Shown in pieces: positions 42,548 through 51,769 of a stretch of 56,259 bases of DNA. The stretch is from Nitrosopumilus sp. (GTDB lineage: Archaea > Thermoproteota > Nitrososphaeria > Nitrososphaerales > Nitrosopumilaceae), in the NCBI RefSeq assembly GCF_025698945.1, contig NZ_JAILWM010000006.1, positions 1 to 56,259 of the forward strand, in the 5' to 3' direction. Under the pieces are notes generated by a model. The model was not told the DNA's origin, did no database searches, and saw only the letters and a program-made list of their open reading frames with translations. Positions within the stretch are counted from its first letter, which is position 1. Each line of letters begins with the position of its first letter. The position numbers and the translations under genes are program-made.

Positions 42548-42981
42548 TTGAATTCCTCTAGATGGCATCGGTAAGTTTTTGTAATTATATTTCCTTTTTC
42601 TTCAAATTCAAATCCACATCTATCTACATACCAGTATCCAATGTTTCCATCCAATTCAGTAATCTTGAATAGATTATGGTCTAATCTTTCAATTAGTGGT
42701 TCAGTTTGTTCAATTGGTTTTAATGGATCAATCGCACAGATAATAATTCCAATTGCAAGTAATAATAGTCCTATGTAAACAATGATTTGTGGATCATTTA
42801 ATTTTCTGATTAGCCTTTCTTTTTCAATCATTGATATTAGAATTACCATCACCATTCCAAAAATTACAAAGAACATCACAATATCAAATATTCCTAACCC
42901 ATGTCTAGTAGTTGTATTGATGAACCATAGTATGGTAGTTATGCTTATGACAAACCAAAATAGTGTAATTCTATCAAACAT
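42544..42981 (-). CDS. Membrane protein with three to four helices, 145 residues
   Basis: Hydrophobic segments near 4-22, 31-50 and 68-85, with a C-terminal acidic and Cys-containing part (YVDRCGFEFEEKGNII). Overlaps neighbours by 4 and 8 nt. No family recognised. Confidence 0.6.
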   Translation of the reverse strand: MFDRITLFWFVISITTILWFINTTTRHGLGIFDIVMFFVIFGMVMVILISMIEKERLIRKLNDPQIIVYIGLLLLAIGIIICAIDPLKPIEQTEPLIERLDHNLFKITELDGNIGYWYVDRCGFEFEEKGNIITKTYRCHLEEFK

Positions 42982-43102
42982 GTCTATTATTCCTTAATCC
43001 AAATGTTGTTCTGAATCCATACAATGTTATTGAATCAAATTTACTACAAACAATTATCAATGTTCCAACTGCCAATAATGCTAAAGTTATTTCTACATTC
43101 AT
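42974..43102 (-). CDS. 42-residue membrane peptide
   Basis: ATG 43102 to TGA 42974: ITLALLAVGTLIIVCS is one hydrophobic helix. ATGA overlap with the 405-residue gene and 8-nt overlap with the next membrane gene. Confidence 0.55.
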   Translation of the reverse strand: MNVEITLALLAVGTLIIVCSKFDSITLYGFRTTFGLRNNRHV

Positions 43103-44316
43103 ACACCATCATCCATTTGTTTATAATAAATTACATGTTGATTTTCCAATGCCCATTCTTCTAACGCTGTTTGTAATGCTTCTTTTTCTGGTGTCATTAC
43201 AAATGAACCTGAAGTACCTGAAGCACCACCATAATCAACTAAACAATCTACATAGTATGTTCCATCAAAATTATTTACAAATAGAAATGAACCATCACAT
43301 TCATTGTATTGTTTTGATACTTCATCCATTTGTTTTTTAGATAAACCAGTTGGATCATAACCACTGTTGAATTCTGATAGTGTTGAACCCATATTTGAAT
43401 ACAATTTCTTTTCTAATGCTTCAACTCGTTCATTCAATATCTGGTATCTGCAAGAACCATCAGGTGTAACATCTATGTTATATTCCAAACAAAGTTCTTT
43501 TTCAGTTGGATCAGGTTCATCACCATCTAATGTTATTTGCTGTAATCCATTTGCAAATGTTCTAAACTCAATCATTCTATATCCATCACTGTGAAGTTCC
43601 ATGTAAAATGAATCACATTCTGGATTCCAATTACAAAGTTTGAAACTGGTATATGTTTTAGTGATTGGTGGATTAAGTATCAATAGTCTTTCATCTACCA
43701 AATCAGAATAGACATTTAGTATTGATGTTCTTGTATCTGGATTACATTGTTCCCATGTGTAGAATTCAAATTTCCAATCATGCCAAATGAATCTGTTTTT
43801 GAATTCTTTTTCATAACTAATTGTGAAATTGCATCTATCATATTGTGTTGTTGTGATTTCATTTTGGTTACTTTCTTGTACTGCTATAATCATTGAATTC
43901 ATATCATCAACAATGTTTGGATAAATTCCTTCAATGATATAGGCATCAGTTTGTAATGATTCATGAAATCCAATATTGTTTGGATAGCACCATTCATCTG
44001 AACATCTCATTACACCATCTTCTTCATCGGCTGGTGAACCAATCTTAACACATACATCAAATCCAAATGAACTTTGTTTGTAACCTTCTTTACATTCTGA
44101 CAAAAATCCATGTGGTAAGTACATATCTATCTTATCATCTGCTAAACATGAACCATCACTAAGAACATATTTGCATCCATCTTCTGGTGAATCGTTTATT
44201 GTTCCTATTGATTCTGAATTCCACTGTGTTATGAAAAGTAATGTTATTACAACAAATGCAATTGACAATAACCCAATCACTGTATGTTTTTTAGATGGAT
44301 ATTTCTTCATGGACAT
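43099..44316 (-). CDS. N-terminally anchored exoprotein, 405 residues
   Basis: Basic start (MKKYPSKKH), membrane helix near residues 13-30, then a cysteine-rich outside domain with more than ten cysteines (for example DGSCLADDK, CSDEWCYP, CNWNPECDS). Ser/Gly-rich GGASGTSGSF near the end. ATG 44316 has GGTGAC upstream. The only large exoprotein in this operon; disulphide-rich design suits a surface role. Confidence 0.65.
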   Translation of the reverse strand: MSMKKYPSKKHTVIGLLSIAFVVITLLFITQWNSESIGTINDSPEDGCKYVLSDGSCLADDKIDMYLPHGFLSECKEGYKQSSFGFDVCVKIGSPADEEDGVMRCSDEWCYPNNIGFHESLQTDAYIIEGIYPNIVDDMNSMIIAVQESNQNEITTTQYDRCNFTISYEKEFKNRFIWHDWKFEFYTWEQCNPDTRTSILNVYSDLVDERLLILNPPITKTYTSFKLCNWNPECDSFYMELHSDGYRMIEFRTFANGLQQITLDGDEPDPTEKELCLEYNIDVTPDGSCRYQILNERVEALEKKLYSNMGSTLSEFNSGYDPTGLSKKQMDEVSKQYNECDGSFLFVNNFDGTYYVDCLVDYGGASGTSGSFVMTPEKEALQTALEEWALENQHVIYYKQMDDGV

Positions 44317-44317
44317 A

Positions 44318-44638
44318 TCAATTAGTCACCATTCCAATTTCAGAAAAATAAAATTCTTTATTCTCACATTCACCAATTAATTTTTCAAATCTTTCTGGAT
44401 TCTTGTTTCTTGATACTGCAATAAACAAATTAACAACCATTCCAGTGGCTGGATTGTAAAGACATGATTTACAAATTGCGTATGTTAAAAGTGATTCTGG
44501 ATTATTAGCACCTAGTTTCACAAATCCCTTTCTAGTGTTGTAACAATGATTGCATTTGATTTCTTTATCATGATTTACAATAACCATATAATCATCTTGT
44601 GCATGAACCCCATTAGTTATCCAGAATGTTTTTTTCAT
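44318..44638 (-). CDS. 106-residue zinc protein
   Basis: CNHCYNTRKGF and ICKSCLYNP form a zinc ribbon. HAQDDYMVIV before it resembles a segment of the 127-residue protein at 40858. Overlaps the 502-residue gene by ATGA. Function unknown. Confidence 0.6.
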   Translation of the reverse strand: MKKTFWITNGVHAQDDYMVIVNHDKEIKCNHCYNTRKGFVKLGANNPESLLTYAICKSCLYNPATGMVVNLFIAVSRNKNPERFEKLIGECENKEFYFSEIGMVTN

Positions 44639-46143
44639 CTTCTTTCACGTTTCCTTTTGATACCAGATAAACAAGCATTCCAAACTAACCCATATCTGGA
44701 ATTGAATATTACACTTGCATCTGGATCACTACTCATGTTTGTTTTGATTACATGCCAAATTTCGTTGAGATAGATTGCTTCATCGAAATTCCAGATTCTA
44801 CCTTCTTCACTTCCATTATCTCTAAAATGAAATGTTGTGTTTGGTGATTTTCTTAATTCTCTTAATTGTTTGATTTCATTTAGAATGAATGGTGTTAAGT
44901 AAATTGCGGAATGGTCACTTGCTCGATAATAATTTAATGTTGTTGCATCGCCAACATAATCTTCATTCTTGAACCATCTTGGAACTGCATCAGTTGGTGA
45001 TTGCCAATTGCTAACCTTATCATATCTATGATTTGAGTAATGATGTTCTTCAACTTTGATTTCCAAATGGTTCTTATTGTAAAGTGCCTTTAGTTGTGAA
45101 GTTACTTTTGATTTTAATGAATCTGGAACTTGGTATTTGTATAATTCACCAGCAACTAATTTTGTTACTTCGTATGCTGGAAGAAAATCATATCTATGCT
45201 CATTGAATCTTCTATTGTTCAAAACCTTCATGATTATTTCTGGAATCTTGGCATCAATTCTTTGAATTGTGATTCTATAATCAACAACATCTTTTCCGAA
45301 TTTTAATCTAATATCTTCAACCCTATCATCATGTGTTCCTTGTGTATCATAATAGAAATCATGTTTTCTTAATTCATATTCTATTTGCCCACCAATCTTT
45401 CTACATTCAAAACATTGGTCACTTTTTGAATATTCAGATAATTTACATAATTTTCCAATCTTTTCTACTTTCAAAACCTTGTAGATACCTGAAGCATTTA
45501 CTTTTTCAATATATTCTTCTAAACCATGTTCACAAGTTCTAAATTCAATTATTTTTCCAGTTTTCTTAACAATTTTCTCTTTTGTTTCAAATGTTGTTTC
45601 TAAAGCAAAACTAAGTTCAGTCATTTGTGAATTTGGTGGTGAACATCTGAATCCACTATCAAGATTGATTTTCATTATTTTTCTTGCTGATTTTTCTGGA
45701 ATGTTTCTTGTTGGTAGAACAAATAGATTTGTTACACCTTCAATTGATTTTGCACCATCTTCTAATAATTTTTCAGTATCAATCTTACTTTGATTCATTC
45801 TTTTGGTTAATGAATTACATCCTTTAGGACATCCAAGAAACTTATTTTCTCTAATTCCAGCACTATCAGAAACTGTAGATTTCTTCAATACTAATTCTGA
45901 ACTACATTCACTACATGTTTTTCCATCTTCTGATAGTGTCATTTTTCCAATTGGGATGATTTTTTCTTCTTGGTTTAGTTTTGAATATGCAATTTGTAAA
46001 GCATTTCTAACTTCAGTTGGCATGTGTTCAAAAGATAATCCTTTCAATTCTTCAACTGACATATCACCATAAAGTTCTTTGATTGATGGTAATGCCAATT
46101 CATATACTTCATCAGTAAATTGTGGTGTTTCAGTTGAATTCAT
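44635..46143 (-). CDS. 502-residue protein with zinc site, first gene of the 46143 operon
   Basis: CSECSSE with GCPKGCN about 35 residues later suggests a zinc ribbon (residues 74-110). CFECRKIGG follows near 260. The C-terminal half is alpha/beta with FHFRDNGSEEGRIWNFDEAI and ends KRKRERR. No membrane segment. ATG 46143 lies under the duplicated promoter block shared with 40663. Possibly a nucleic-acid enzyme; no catalytic motif recognised. Confidence 0.6.
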   Translation of the reverse strand: MNSTETPQFTDEVYELALPSIKELYGDMSVEELKGLSFEHMPTEVRNALQIAYSKLNQEEKIIPIGKMTLSEDGKTCSECSSELVLKKSTVSDSAGIRENKFLGCPKGCNSLTKRMNQSKIDTEKLLEDGAKSIEGVTNLFVLPTRNIPEKSARKIMKINLDSGFRCSPPNSQMTELSFALETTFETKEKIVKKTGKIIEFRTCEHGLEEYIEKVNASGIYKVLKVEKIGKLCKLSEYSKSDQCFECRKIGGQIEYELRKHDFYYDTQGTHDDRVEDIRLKFGKDVVDYRITIQRIDAKIPEIIMKVLNNRRFNEHRYDFLPAYEVTKLVAGELYKYQVPDSLKSKVTSQLKALYNKNHLEIKVEEHHYSNHRYDKVSNWQSPTDAVPRWFKNEDYVGDATTLNYYRASDHSAIYLTPFILNEIKQLRELRKSPNTTFHFRDNGSEEGRIWNFDEAIYLNEIWHVIKTNMSSDPDASVIFNSRYGLVWNACLSGIKRKRERR

Positions 46144-46230
46144 GGTAATTCTATTTTTCTACTTTTCTATTTAAAGATATTGTTGTTATTTTTGGACAAA
46201 CAAAATCGTTCCTAGAGTGGAAATAAAGGG
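46144..46230 (-). promoter_or_regulatory. Promoter and operator of the 46143 operon (copy B)
   Basis: Minus strand: CACTCTAGG box, TTTTGTTTGTCCAAAAATAA then CAACAA, then TTTAAATAGAAAAGTAGAAA to ATG 46143. Compared with copy A at 40664-40761 the outer parts match directly, but the middle element is inverted. Confidence 0.65.
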
Positions 46231-46232
46231 GT

Positions 46233-46988
46233 TTAATCACAAGTTGCGAAACCAGCACGACAAACATCTTCTGAAAAGTGATGGTTAACATTTCTATTAT
46301 TTACTGAATAATCTTCATTCCAGAAATCCATTGTGTAATGGTCATTTGTGATACCTTCCAGTTTTACAGAAAATTGCCATGTGATTGGAAATTCAGAACC
46401 AATAGGTAATGTTGTTGAACCTTGGAATGGTTCATTCAATCCAATTCCATCAAAATCAAATGCCCTATCACCATCTGTTTTAGAATCCAAAAAGAATTTG
46501 AATCTGATTACTTCACCAGCGGTTTCTTCATTTCCTAATGCAAATGAAAGTGGTGTTAAATCATTTGATGTTTGTTGTGTCCATGAAAATGATGCCAATG
46601 GATCAGTGAATTCACAGAACCATGTATAGTCAACTGGATCAAGTCTAGGTTGTCCAGTCAATATTTCCCAATTGGAAATTCCTTGGTCATTATCAATGTA
46701 AACAAATCTTTCATCTGTGAAAAATGAATCATCAGCACTAAAGAATTCAAAATCTCTATCGTGCATTATTCCACGAAACGTTAATCTCAAATCACAAACA
46801 TCATCACTGTTTGATGCTATGTTTGCATCTTCTTCATCACGTACATCAACCAAATCTTTTTGTTTGTTCAATCTTTCTTCAGCAATATTTTGTAATCCAA
46901 GTAATTCTTCACTGAAGAATGAAATAAAAATTACAGAACCAAATAACAAGAATACAATTACAATTGCACCAACTAATATTGAAGCCAT
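46233..46988 (-). CDS. N-terminally anchored exoprotein, 251 residues
   Basis: Hydrophobic helix near 4-24, a short coiled segment (IAEERLNKQKDLVDVRDEED), then a beta-rich domain with CDLRLTF, WFCEF and a CRAGFATCD end. It overlaps the coiled tagged protein by one base. Likely a surface or envelope component. No family recognised. Confidence 0.6.
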   Translation of the reverse strand: MASILVGAIVIVFLLFGSVIFISFFSEELLGLQNIAEERLNKQKDLVDVRDEEDANIASNSDDVCDLRLTFRGIMHDRDFEFFSADDSFFTDERFVYIDNDQGISNWEILTGQPRLDPVDYTWFCEFTDPLASFSWTQQTSNDLTPLSFALGNEETAGEVIRFKFFLDSKTDGDRAFDFDGIGLNEPFQGSTTLPIGSEFPITWQFSVKLEGITNDHYTMDFWNEDYSVNNRNVNHHFSEDVCRAGFATCD

Positions 46989-47812
46989 TATGAAACAATC
47001 CCCGCACTTAGTAGAACTTGTTTTTCACCTTGACCATGAACTTTAGATAATGCTCTTTTCTTCTTCATGTCAATTTCTGATTTTGTTTCTTTTACCTTCT
47101 TTAACATAATTGTTTTTTGTGGTGTTGGTATGTTTGATGATTCAATCTTTCTTTTTTGTTCATCGGCTTCTTGTTGTTTTTTGTTCAATGCTTCAAATTG
47201 CATTCTTAATTTCTCATTATTTTTTTCGGCTTCCTTGTTTTCTTTGTCTAATATTTTCTGTGTTTCATTTGCACGTTCTTTCTGTTCATCAAATTTATCT
47301 AACTCTTTTTCACCTTGTCTATTTTCATTTGCTGAACCACTTGGGAATAATACATCTGTTCCATCTTTTCTTCTTTCTTCTTTTGATTCTTGTTCTTGTT
47401 TATCAATTGCCTTTTGTGATTCCTGCAAATTATCAATAAACGTATCAAGTTTCTTTTTATCAGAATCAGATAACATATCACCTTGTTTACTTTTGAATTC
47501 CTTTAATTTTGCAATTTTAAATCTTGGTGATAGATTCAATGAAAACACCTTATTCAGATTATCACCAGCAATTCTTTGTTCAGTTACTTTTCTCATTTCC
47601 TGTGATGGTTCTGATTTTGGTAGGTTCTTTATTTTTTTCCTTTCTTGGAATTTTTCTTTATGTTTGTTAATTGAACTTCTAATATCCAGATTTACTTTAG
47701 ATGAAGGTCTAACATCCACCCCTGAATCTCGTTCAGTTATTTGTGAACTGAAGATACCTGAACCTTGACTATGAGGATGAAAAACACCGTTTTCAGTATG
47801 TCCAATAGTCAT
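46988..47812 (-). CDS. Long coiled-coil protein with N-terminal GHxxxGxFxPH tag
   Basis: ATG 47812 gives MTIGHTENGVFHPHSQ; a TTG two codons earlier also exists. After residue 50 the protein is almost wholly charged helix (EKNNEKLRMQFEALNKKQQE), ending in basic SKVHGQGEKQ. The tag matches proteins at 34702 and 53071 and in part 33951. The rod-like form suggests a scaffold or tape-like role; unproven. Confidence 0.6.
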   Translation of the reverse strand: MTIGHTENGVFHPHSQGSGIFSSQITERDSGVDVRPSSKVNLDIRSSINKHKEKFQERKKIKNLPKSEPSQEMRKVTEQRIAGDNLNKVFSLNLSPRFKIAKLKEFKSKQGDMLSDSDKKKLDTFIDNLQESQKAIDKQEQESKEERRKDGTDVLFPSGSANENRQGEKELDKFDEQKERANETQKILDKENKEAEKNNEKLRMQFEALNKKQQEADEQKRKIESSNIPTPQKTIMLKKVKETKSEIDMKKKRALSKVHGQGEKQVLLSAGIVS

Positions 47813-47862
47813 ATACAATTCTCATCAAATTGCACTAAATAAAGTTGTTCTAGTCAATTTTT

Positions 47863-48642
47863 TTAGATTTTTGGTTGTTCTGGTAGTGATGGTTTTTGTT
47901 GCTGGAATTCATCATCCTTTCTCAAAGTTTGTTGCATTCCTACCATCATAATATCACGTGATAGGTTCTTCTCATTTGCTAGATTTAGCCACAGTCCATA
48001 ATGAAATACTGAAGATAGTGGTACAGAAATATAATAATTGAAAAAATCCAAATACAAATCTCTATACATTTTTTGTCCACCAGCATCAAGAATCAGCCTT
48101 GACCATGTAGAATGACCTTTAGTTTGAAATTCATTAATCTGAATCCACTTATCTTCAATTGATTCTAGGAACTTTGTTTTCTTTATTGATAGCCTGTATG
48201 GTGAATTAGGATCATGATTTTTTTTCTTAAATGGATTTGTAATGCCAAGAAATCCACCTTTTGGTTCTTGTGGTGGGCTTCCTTTTGGTACATTGATTAA
48301 ACTATCAAGTTGCTCGTATGGATACAATTCTTTTCTAATATCATGAACCACTTGTGGGATTACTGCTATTGCCTTGTTTATCTTCTGTGCATACTCATTG
48401 AATAATGGTTGTGCTTCATCCCAAAATGGATAGATTATTTCTATCTGTGTATCTTCGTATAATTCATGTTCAACTTTTTTTGTTTTGTTATTGTTTAGAA
48501 GGTTTTGAAGATTTGAAATTCCTTTTGTTAGATCATCTTCTTCTTCATCATAAAATCTGTGATAATATGTTGTAATTTCTAAAAGTTCTTCAGTATTAAT
48601 ATCACTTACTGGTTTTAGTTTTGGTTGTTGTTGTGAACTCAT
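47863..48642 (-). CDS. 259-residue soluble helical protein
   Basis: Gln/Pro-rich ends (SSQQQPKLKP, LPEQPKI). Helices rich in Tyr/Asp (TTYYHRFYDEEEDDL), a Gly/Lys loop near 130-145, and LYLDFFNYYISVPLSSVFHY as an aromatic segment that may meet the membrane. Overlaps the 71-residue gene by ATGA. No family recognised. Confidence 0.6.
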   Translation of the reverse strand: MSSQQQPKLKPVSDINTEELLEITTYYHRFYDEEEDDLTKGISNLQNLLNNNKTKKVEHELYEDTQIEIIYPFWDEAQPLFNEYAQKINKAIAVIPQVVHDIRKELYPYEQLDSLINVPKGSPPQEPKGGFLGITNPFKKKNHDPNSPYRLSIKKTKFLESIEDKWIQINEFQTKGHSTWSRLILDAGGQKMYRDLYLDFFNYYISVPLSSVFHYGLWLNLANEKNLSRDIMMVGMQQTLRKDDEFQQQKPSLPEQPKI

Positions 48643-48854
48643 TTCTTATCCCCTTTTGGTAAGTTGATATAGAATCTGAATGTACCTTCTTTTTTATGAT
48701 GTGTGCTAATGTCGAATGATTCAAATTTCAAATATTCCTTTAACAACTCAATTTCAACATCGTTAATATTATCAAGTTCATAGAATCCACGATTTTTTGA
48801 TACTGAATAAAACTTTCCTATTTTTCCAAGTAATTCAACTATTGTTATACTCAA
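48639..48854 (-). CDS. 71-residue alpha/beta protein
   Basis: IVELLGKIGKFYSVSKNRGF and FRFYINLPKGDKK suggest a small domain ending in a strand. ATGA overlaps with both neighbours in the 51721-46988 gene run. Function unknown. Confidence 0.6.
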   Translation of the reverse strand: MSITIVELLGKIGKFYSVSKNRGFYELDNINDVEIELLKEYLKFESFDISTHHKKEGTFRFYINLPKGDKK

Positions 48855-50011
48855 TTAATATCAATATCCTGTGCTTCTAATTCTTCCTTCTTTCTTTTCT
48901 CATTTGCGTGTGTCAATACCCCAATAACTATTGTGGCAACAATTACACCAAACCAAGGTGAATATTCCACAAGTTCAGGTACTGATAACCATGCAGAATA
49001 TGAAATACCACCAATGAAAACAGAAACCATACTTAGCATAATATTAGAACTCATTTTAATTGGATCACGTTTTACTTCATTACCTGTTAACCTCTTTTGC
49101 TCTAATGCACCAAACAATTTGTTAATAGCCATATTGAATTTAGAAAGTTTTTTTGACTTTACTGATAATTCACTGTTGAATTTCTTTAATGTAACTTCTT
49201 TGTTCTTGTTGTCTTGTTCTAACTGTGATACTTTAGGTGTCCACTCTATAATGTTTCCAAGTTTCTGTGATAGTTCTGGTTCTAGTGCATCAATTGACAT
49301 TGGAATTGTAACGTGTTTATCTTTGAAAATATCTGAAAATTGTGCATATCTCTTTTTTGGATTTGTTGGTAATACTGCTAATGAATGAACTTGTTTCATT
49401 TTTCCATTATATGTCTTGTAACTTCCAATTGTTGATATTGAATGAACAAAAACTTTAGCCATTATTTCAGGTTCTAACATATTTGACCAACTCTTTAACC
49501 CACGTTGAGAATTTGAAAAGTAATCTGGATTCTCTAATGAAACTCTAGTGTGAATCTGTATGTTTCTATTTTTTGAACGCCATCTTACACCGTTGCCATA
49601 TTTGATAATTTTTGCATTGTAAACATGAAAATTATCTTCAGTTTGTAATCTCTCAACTAATCTTGTAGTACCTTCTTTAACATATCCAGAATCTTCTAAT
49701 TGTTTTAACTCATGTTTTACAAATGATTCATTCTCACTAACATTAACATCATATTCAGTTCCATCTAAATTTGCAATTCTAATTCTTTTTATTTTTCTTC
49801 CTTCTGGAAACTTGGTTCGGCTAGTCCAACCTTTCATCAATATAACAAATCCAGCAATCATAGCACCAGCAATAACCAAACTAATAATCGTGATTACACT
49901 TTCACCAAGTGAACTAACAATATCACCAGATACTGAAGTTCTAGTTCCTTCTAAGAATTCCTTGGATGTTTGTAATGCAATTGTTTGTAGAAATAATAGA
50001 ACAGAATTCAT
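48851..50011 (-). CDS. Three-helix membrane protein with large soluble domain, 386 residues
   Basis: A helix near residues 37-60 (ITIISLVIAGAMIAGFVILM), a 240-residue basic soluble part (RTKFPEGRKIKRIRIANLDG onward, with a helix-rich end near 270), then two helices near 327-345 and 352-368 and a charged tail. Such a layout fits an inner-membrane assembly component. Overlaps the 478-residue gene. No family recognised. Confidence 0.6.
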   Translation of the reverse strand: MNSVLLFLQTIALQTSKEFLEGTRTSVSGDIVSSLGESVITIISLVIAGAMIAGFVILMKGWTSRTKFPEGRKIKRIRIANLDGTEYDVNVSENESFVKHELKQLEDSGYVKEGTTRLVERLQTEDNFHVYNAKIIKYGNGVRWRSKNRNIQIHTRVSLENPDYFSNSQRGLKSWSNMLEPEIMAKVFVHSISTIGSYKTYNGKMKQVHSLAVLPTNPKKRYAQFSDIFKDKHVTIPMSIDALEPELSQKLGNIIEWTPKVSQLEQDNKNKEVTLKKFNSELSVKSKKLSKFNMAINKLFGALEQKRLTGNEVKRDPIKMSSNIMLSMVSVFIGGISYSAWLSVPELVEYSPWFGVIVATIVIGVLTHANEKRKKEELEAQDIDIN

Positions 50012-51444
50012 TTCTTTATTCCCATCCTTTTCTTTATTACTTCAGTAACTGCATTGATTTCATTCAGTAATTTTTCAGTTGGTGATTTTTGATATTGTTC
50101 CCTTAGTTTTTCGTCTTTAATTGCAAGTTTTTCACTAGGATATTTCTTGGCATCTGAATATCTCTCAAAGTAAAATTCAAATGTTGTTGCATCCTTCTTT
50201 TTGTCTTTTTTATCACTGTTTTTCTTAAAGTCAAATATCTTAGCCAATCCAGATTTCTCTTTTGGTTTTTCATCCAATATCTCTTTGATTTCTTCTTTTG
50301 GTTTCAATGCTGGTGTTTTTAATTCAACATCAATATTTGGTTCATGTTCCAAAATCTTTTGAAGAACATTTCTCAAATCAATTATTAGATTACCTATTGT
50401 TGTGCTTCCAAATGAAATTGCTTGCATGTAAGAACTACGCATAATATCATTCTGTGAATAATCATGTCTAGAAAGAATCTTCAAGTTTGCAATAATTTCA
50501 TTCACATGGTTTACAGCATCATTGAATCTTCCTTCGGCTTCTTCAGATTTTTTACTTACATCACGAACAAACCAAATCAAAACTGCTATCAGCATTATGA
50601 TTACAACTACAGCACCGATTATTGTTACGATTAGGATTAATGTTAGATCATTGTTATCTAAAAATAACTGTGCTACAACTTCAAAAGCATTATTAATTCT
50701 AATATCATTTTCTTCTAAAAATTCTTCAAGTGTTGGAACATGAACTTTCTGTTCCGTTTCAACTGTAAAATAATGACAATAAGTAAAATCATTGAATGGA
50801 ATTGCTTGTTGTTCTATTCTTTTGTTATCACTGAATACTTCATAGGTGATGAATCTGTTATCGTTTGGTTTTGATTCAAATTCCCAAAACGCTGATATTG
50901 TAAATACATCAGTTGAGTTTTTTGTGTCAACTGTAAAGAAATCAACATCTCTAATAGCCTTCATTTCTGATTTTTCTGGTGAATTTGCAGATACTAACAA
51001 ATCAACATCTAATGTTTGTGGATATTTTACAGTCATTGTAAATGGTAGTGTTACATCATTCAAATGAGTTTGACCACATACAGATTGGTTTTCATTTGTG
51101 ATTGTTTGTGGGTTTGCAAGTTGTAAATCTTCCAAGTTTGCGTTTCTTACTACATTAGTAGTTGCTGGTTTTTTTTCTAAAGTTTCTTTTGCTTTTTCTT
51201 CTTCTTGTTTCAACTGTTTTTCTGTAACTCTAGTTGTTTTATCATCACTTGTGACTTTTCCATTTGATACTTCAGTTGAATTAGAATTTGTTGCAATTGC
51301 TGAACTATGATTACATGGTACAACATTCAAATCTTCATTATAACAAATCACTTCGTTTCCATGCGGATCAGTTAATGCAAATGAATTAGGAATCAATGAT
51401 GAAAACAATAATACAGAAAAAAGTATTCCAAATAATTTATTCAT
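50008..51444 (-). CDS. Secreted-ectodomain, single-pass protein with cytoplasmic domain, 478 residues
   Basis: Signal peptide in 1-23 (cut likely after SFA), Ser/Thr/Asn-rich and Lys/Glu-rich linker, a beta-rich outside domain (about 125-240), a membrane helix near 268-292 and a cytoplasmic helical domain ending in SPTEKLLNEINAVTEVIKKR. The transmembrane layout could couple outside contact to the cytoplasmic side. It overlaps the 94-residue gene by 8 nt. No family recognised. Confidence 0.6.
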   Translation of the reverse strand: MNKLFGILFSVLLFSSLIPNSFALTDPHGNEVICYNEDLNVVPCNHSSAIATNSNSTEVSNGKVTSDDKTTRVTEKQLKQEEEKAKETLEKKPATTNVVRNANLEDLQLANPQTITNENQSVCGQTHLNDVTLPFTMTVKYPQTLDVDLLVSANSPEKSEMKAIRDVDFFTVDTKNSTDVFTISAFWEFESKPNDNRFITYEVFSDNKRIEQQAIPFNDFTYCHYFTVETEQKVHVPTLEEFLEENDIRINNAFEVVAQLFLDNNDLTLILIVTIIGAVVVIIMLIAVLIWFVRDVSKKSEEAEGRFNDAVNHVNEIIANLKILSRHDYSQNDIMRSSYMQAISFGSTTIGNLIIDLRNVLQKILEHEPNIDVELKTPALKPKEEIKEILDEKPKEKSGLAKIFDFKKNSDKKDKKKDATTFEFYFERYSDAKKYPSEKLAIKDEKLREQYQKSPTEKLLNEINAVTEVIKKRMGIKK

Positions 51445-51721
51445 TTTCTAAAATATCCTTTCTAATTTTTTTGGCATTCAATGGTAAAATATTATTCCTT
51501 TGTAACTTTTGGATGTCCTTTAACATCTTTTTCTGATATTCTTTCAAAGTGTTTGGATGTCTTTTTGCTTCATCAAAATCTTTTCTCATTTTGATTGTTG
51601 CCAATAAAAGAAAGATGCCATCATTAAATGTTGGAAAGATAAATTCACCATCATCATCAACTGCAAACATTGTTTTTTGCATAATTTTAGGAATTTCATC
51701 AGGTACTTTGATGTTTGCCAT
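51437..51721 (-). CDS. 94-residue helical protein, first gene of the 51721 operon
   Basis: Short strand (DDDGEFIFPTFNDGIFLLLA), then basic helices (YQKKMLKDIQKLQRN). No membrane segment or cysteine. Promoter element 45 nt before ATG 51721. Function unknown. Confidence 0.6.
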   Translation of the reverse strand: MANIKVPDEIPKIMQKTMFAVDDDGEFIFPTFNDGIFLLLATIKMRKDFDEAKRHPNTLKEYQKKMLKDIQKLQRNNILPLNAKKIRKDILENE

Positions 51722-51743
51722 ACGTCTATTTTTCTATTTATCT

Positions 51744-51766
51744 ACCTTATAATGATTGTTGTAAAA
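51744..51766 (-). promoter_or_regulatory. Promoter of the 51721 operon
   Basis: TTTTACAACAATCATTATAA on the minus strand, 45 nt before ATG 51721; TATA box CATTATAA. Confidence 0.6.
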
Positions 51767-51769
51767 TGA

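Noticed and set aside
20488-46143. CRISPR array or tandem spacer repeats in the AT-rich small-gene region
   Set aside because: No regularly spaced identical repeats are present; the apparent repetition comes from biased codon use.
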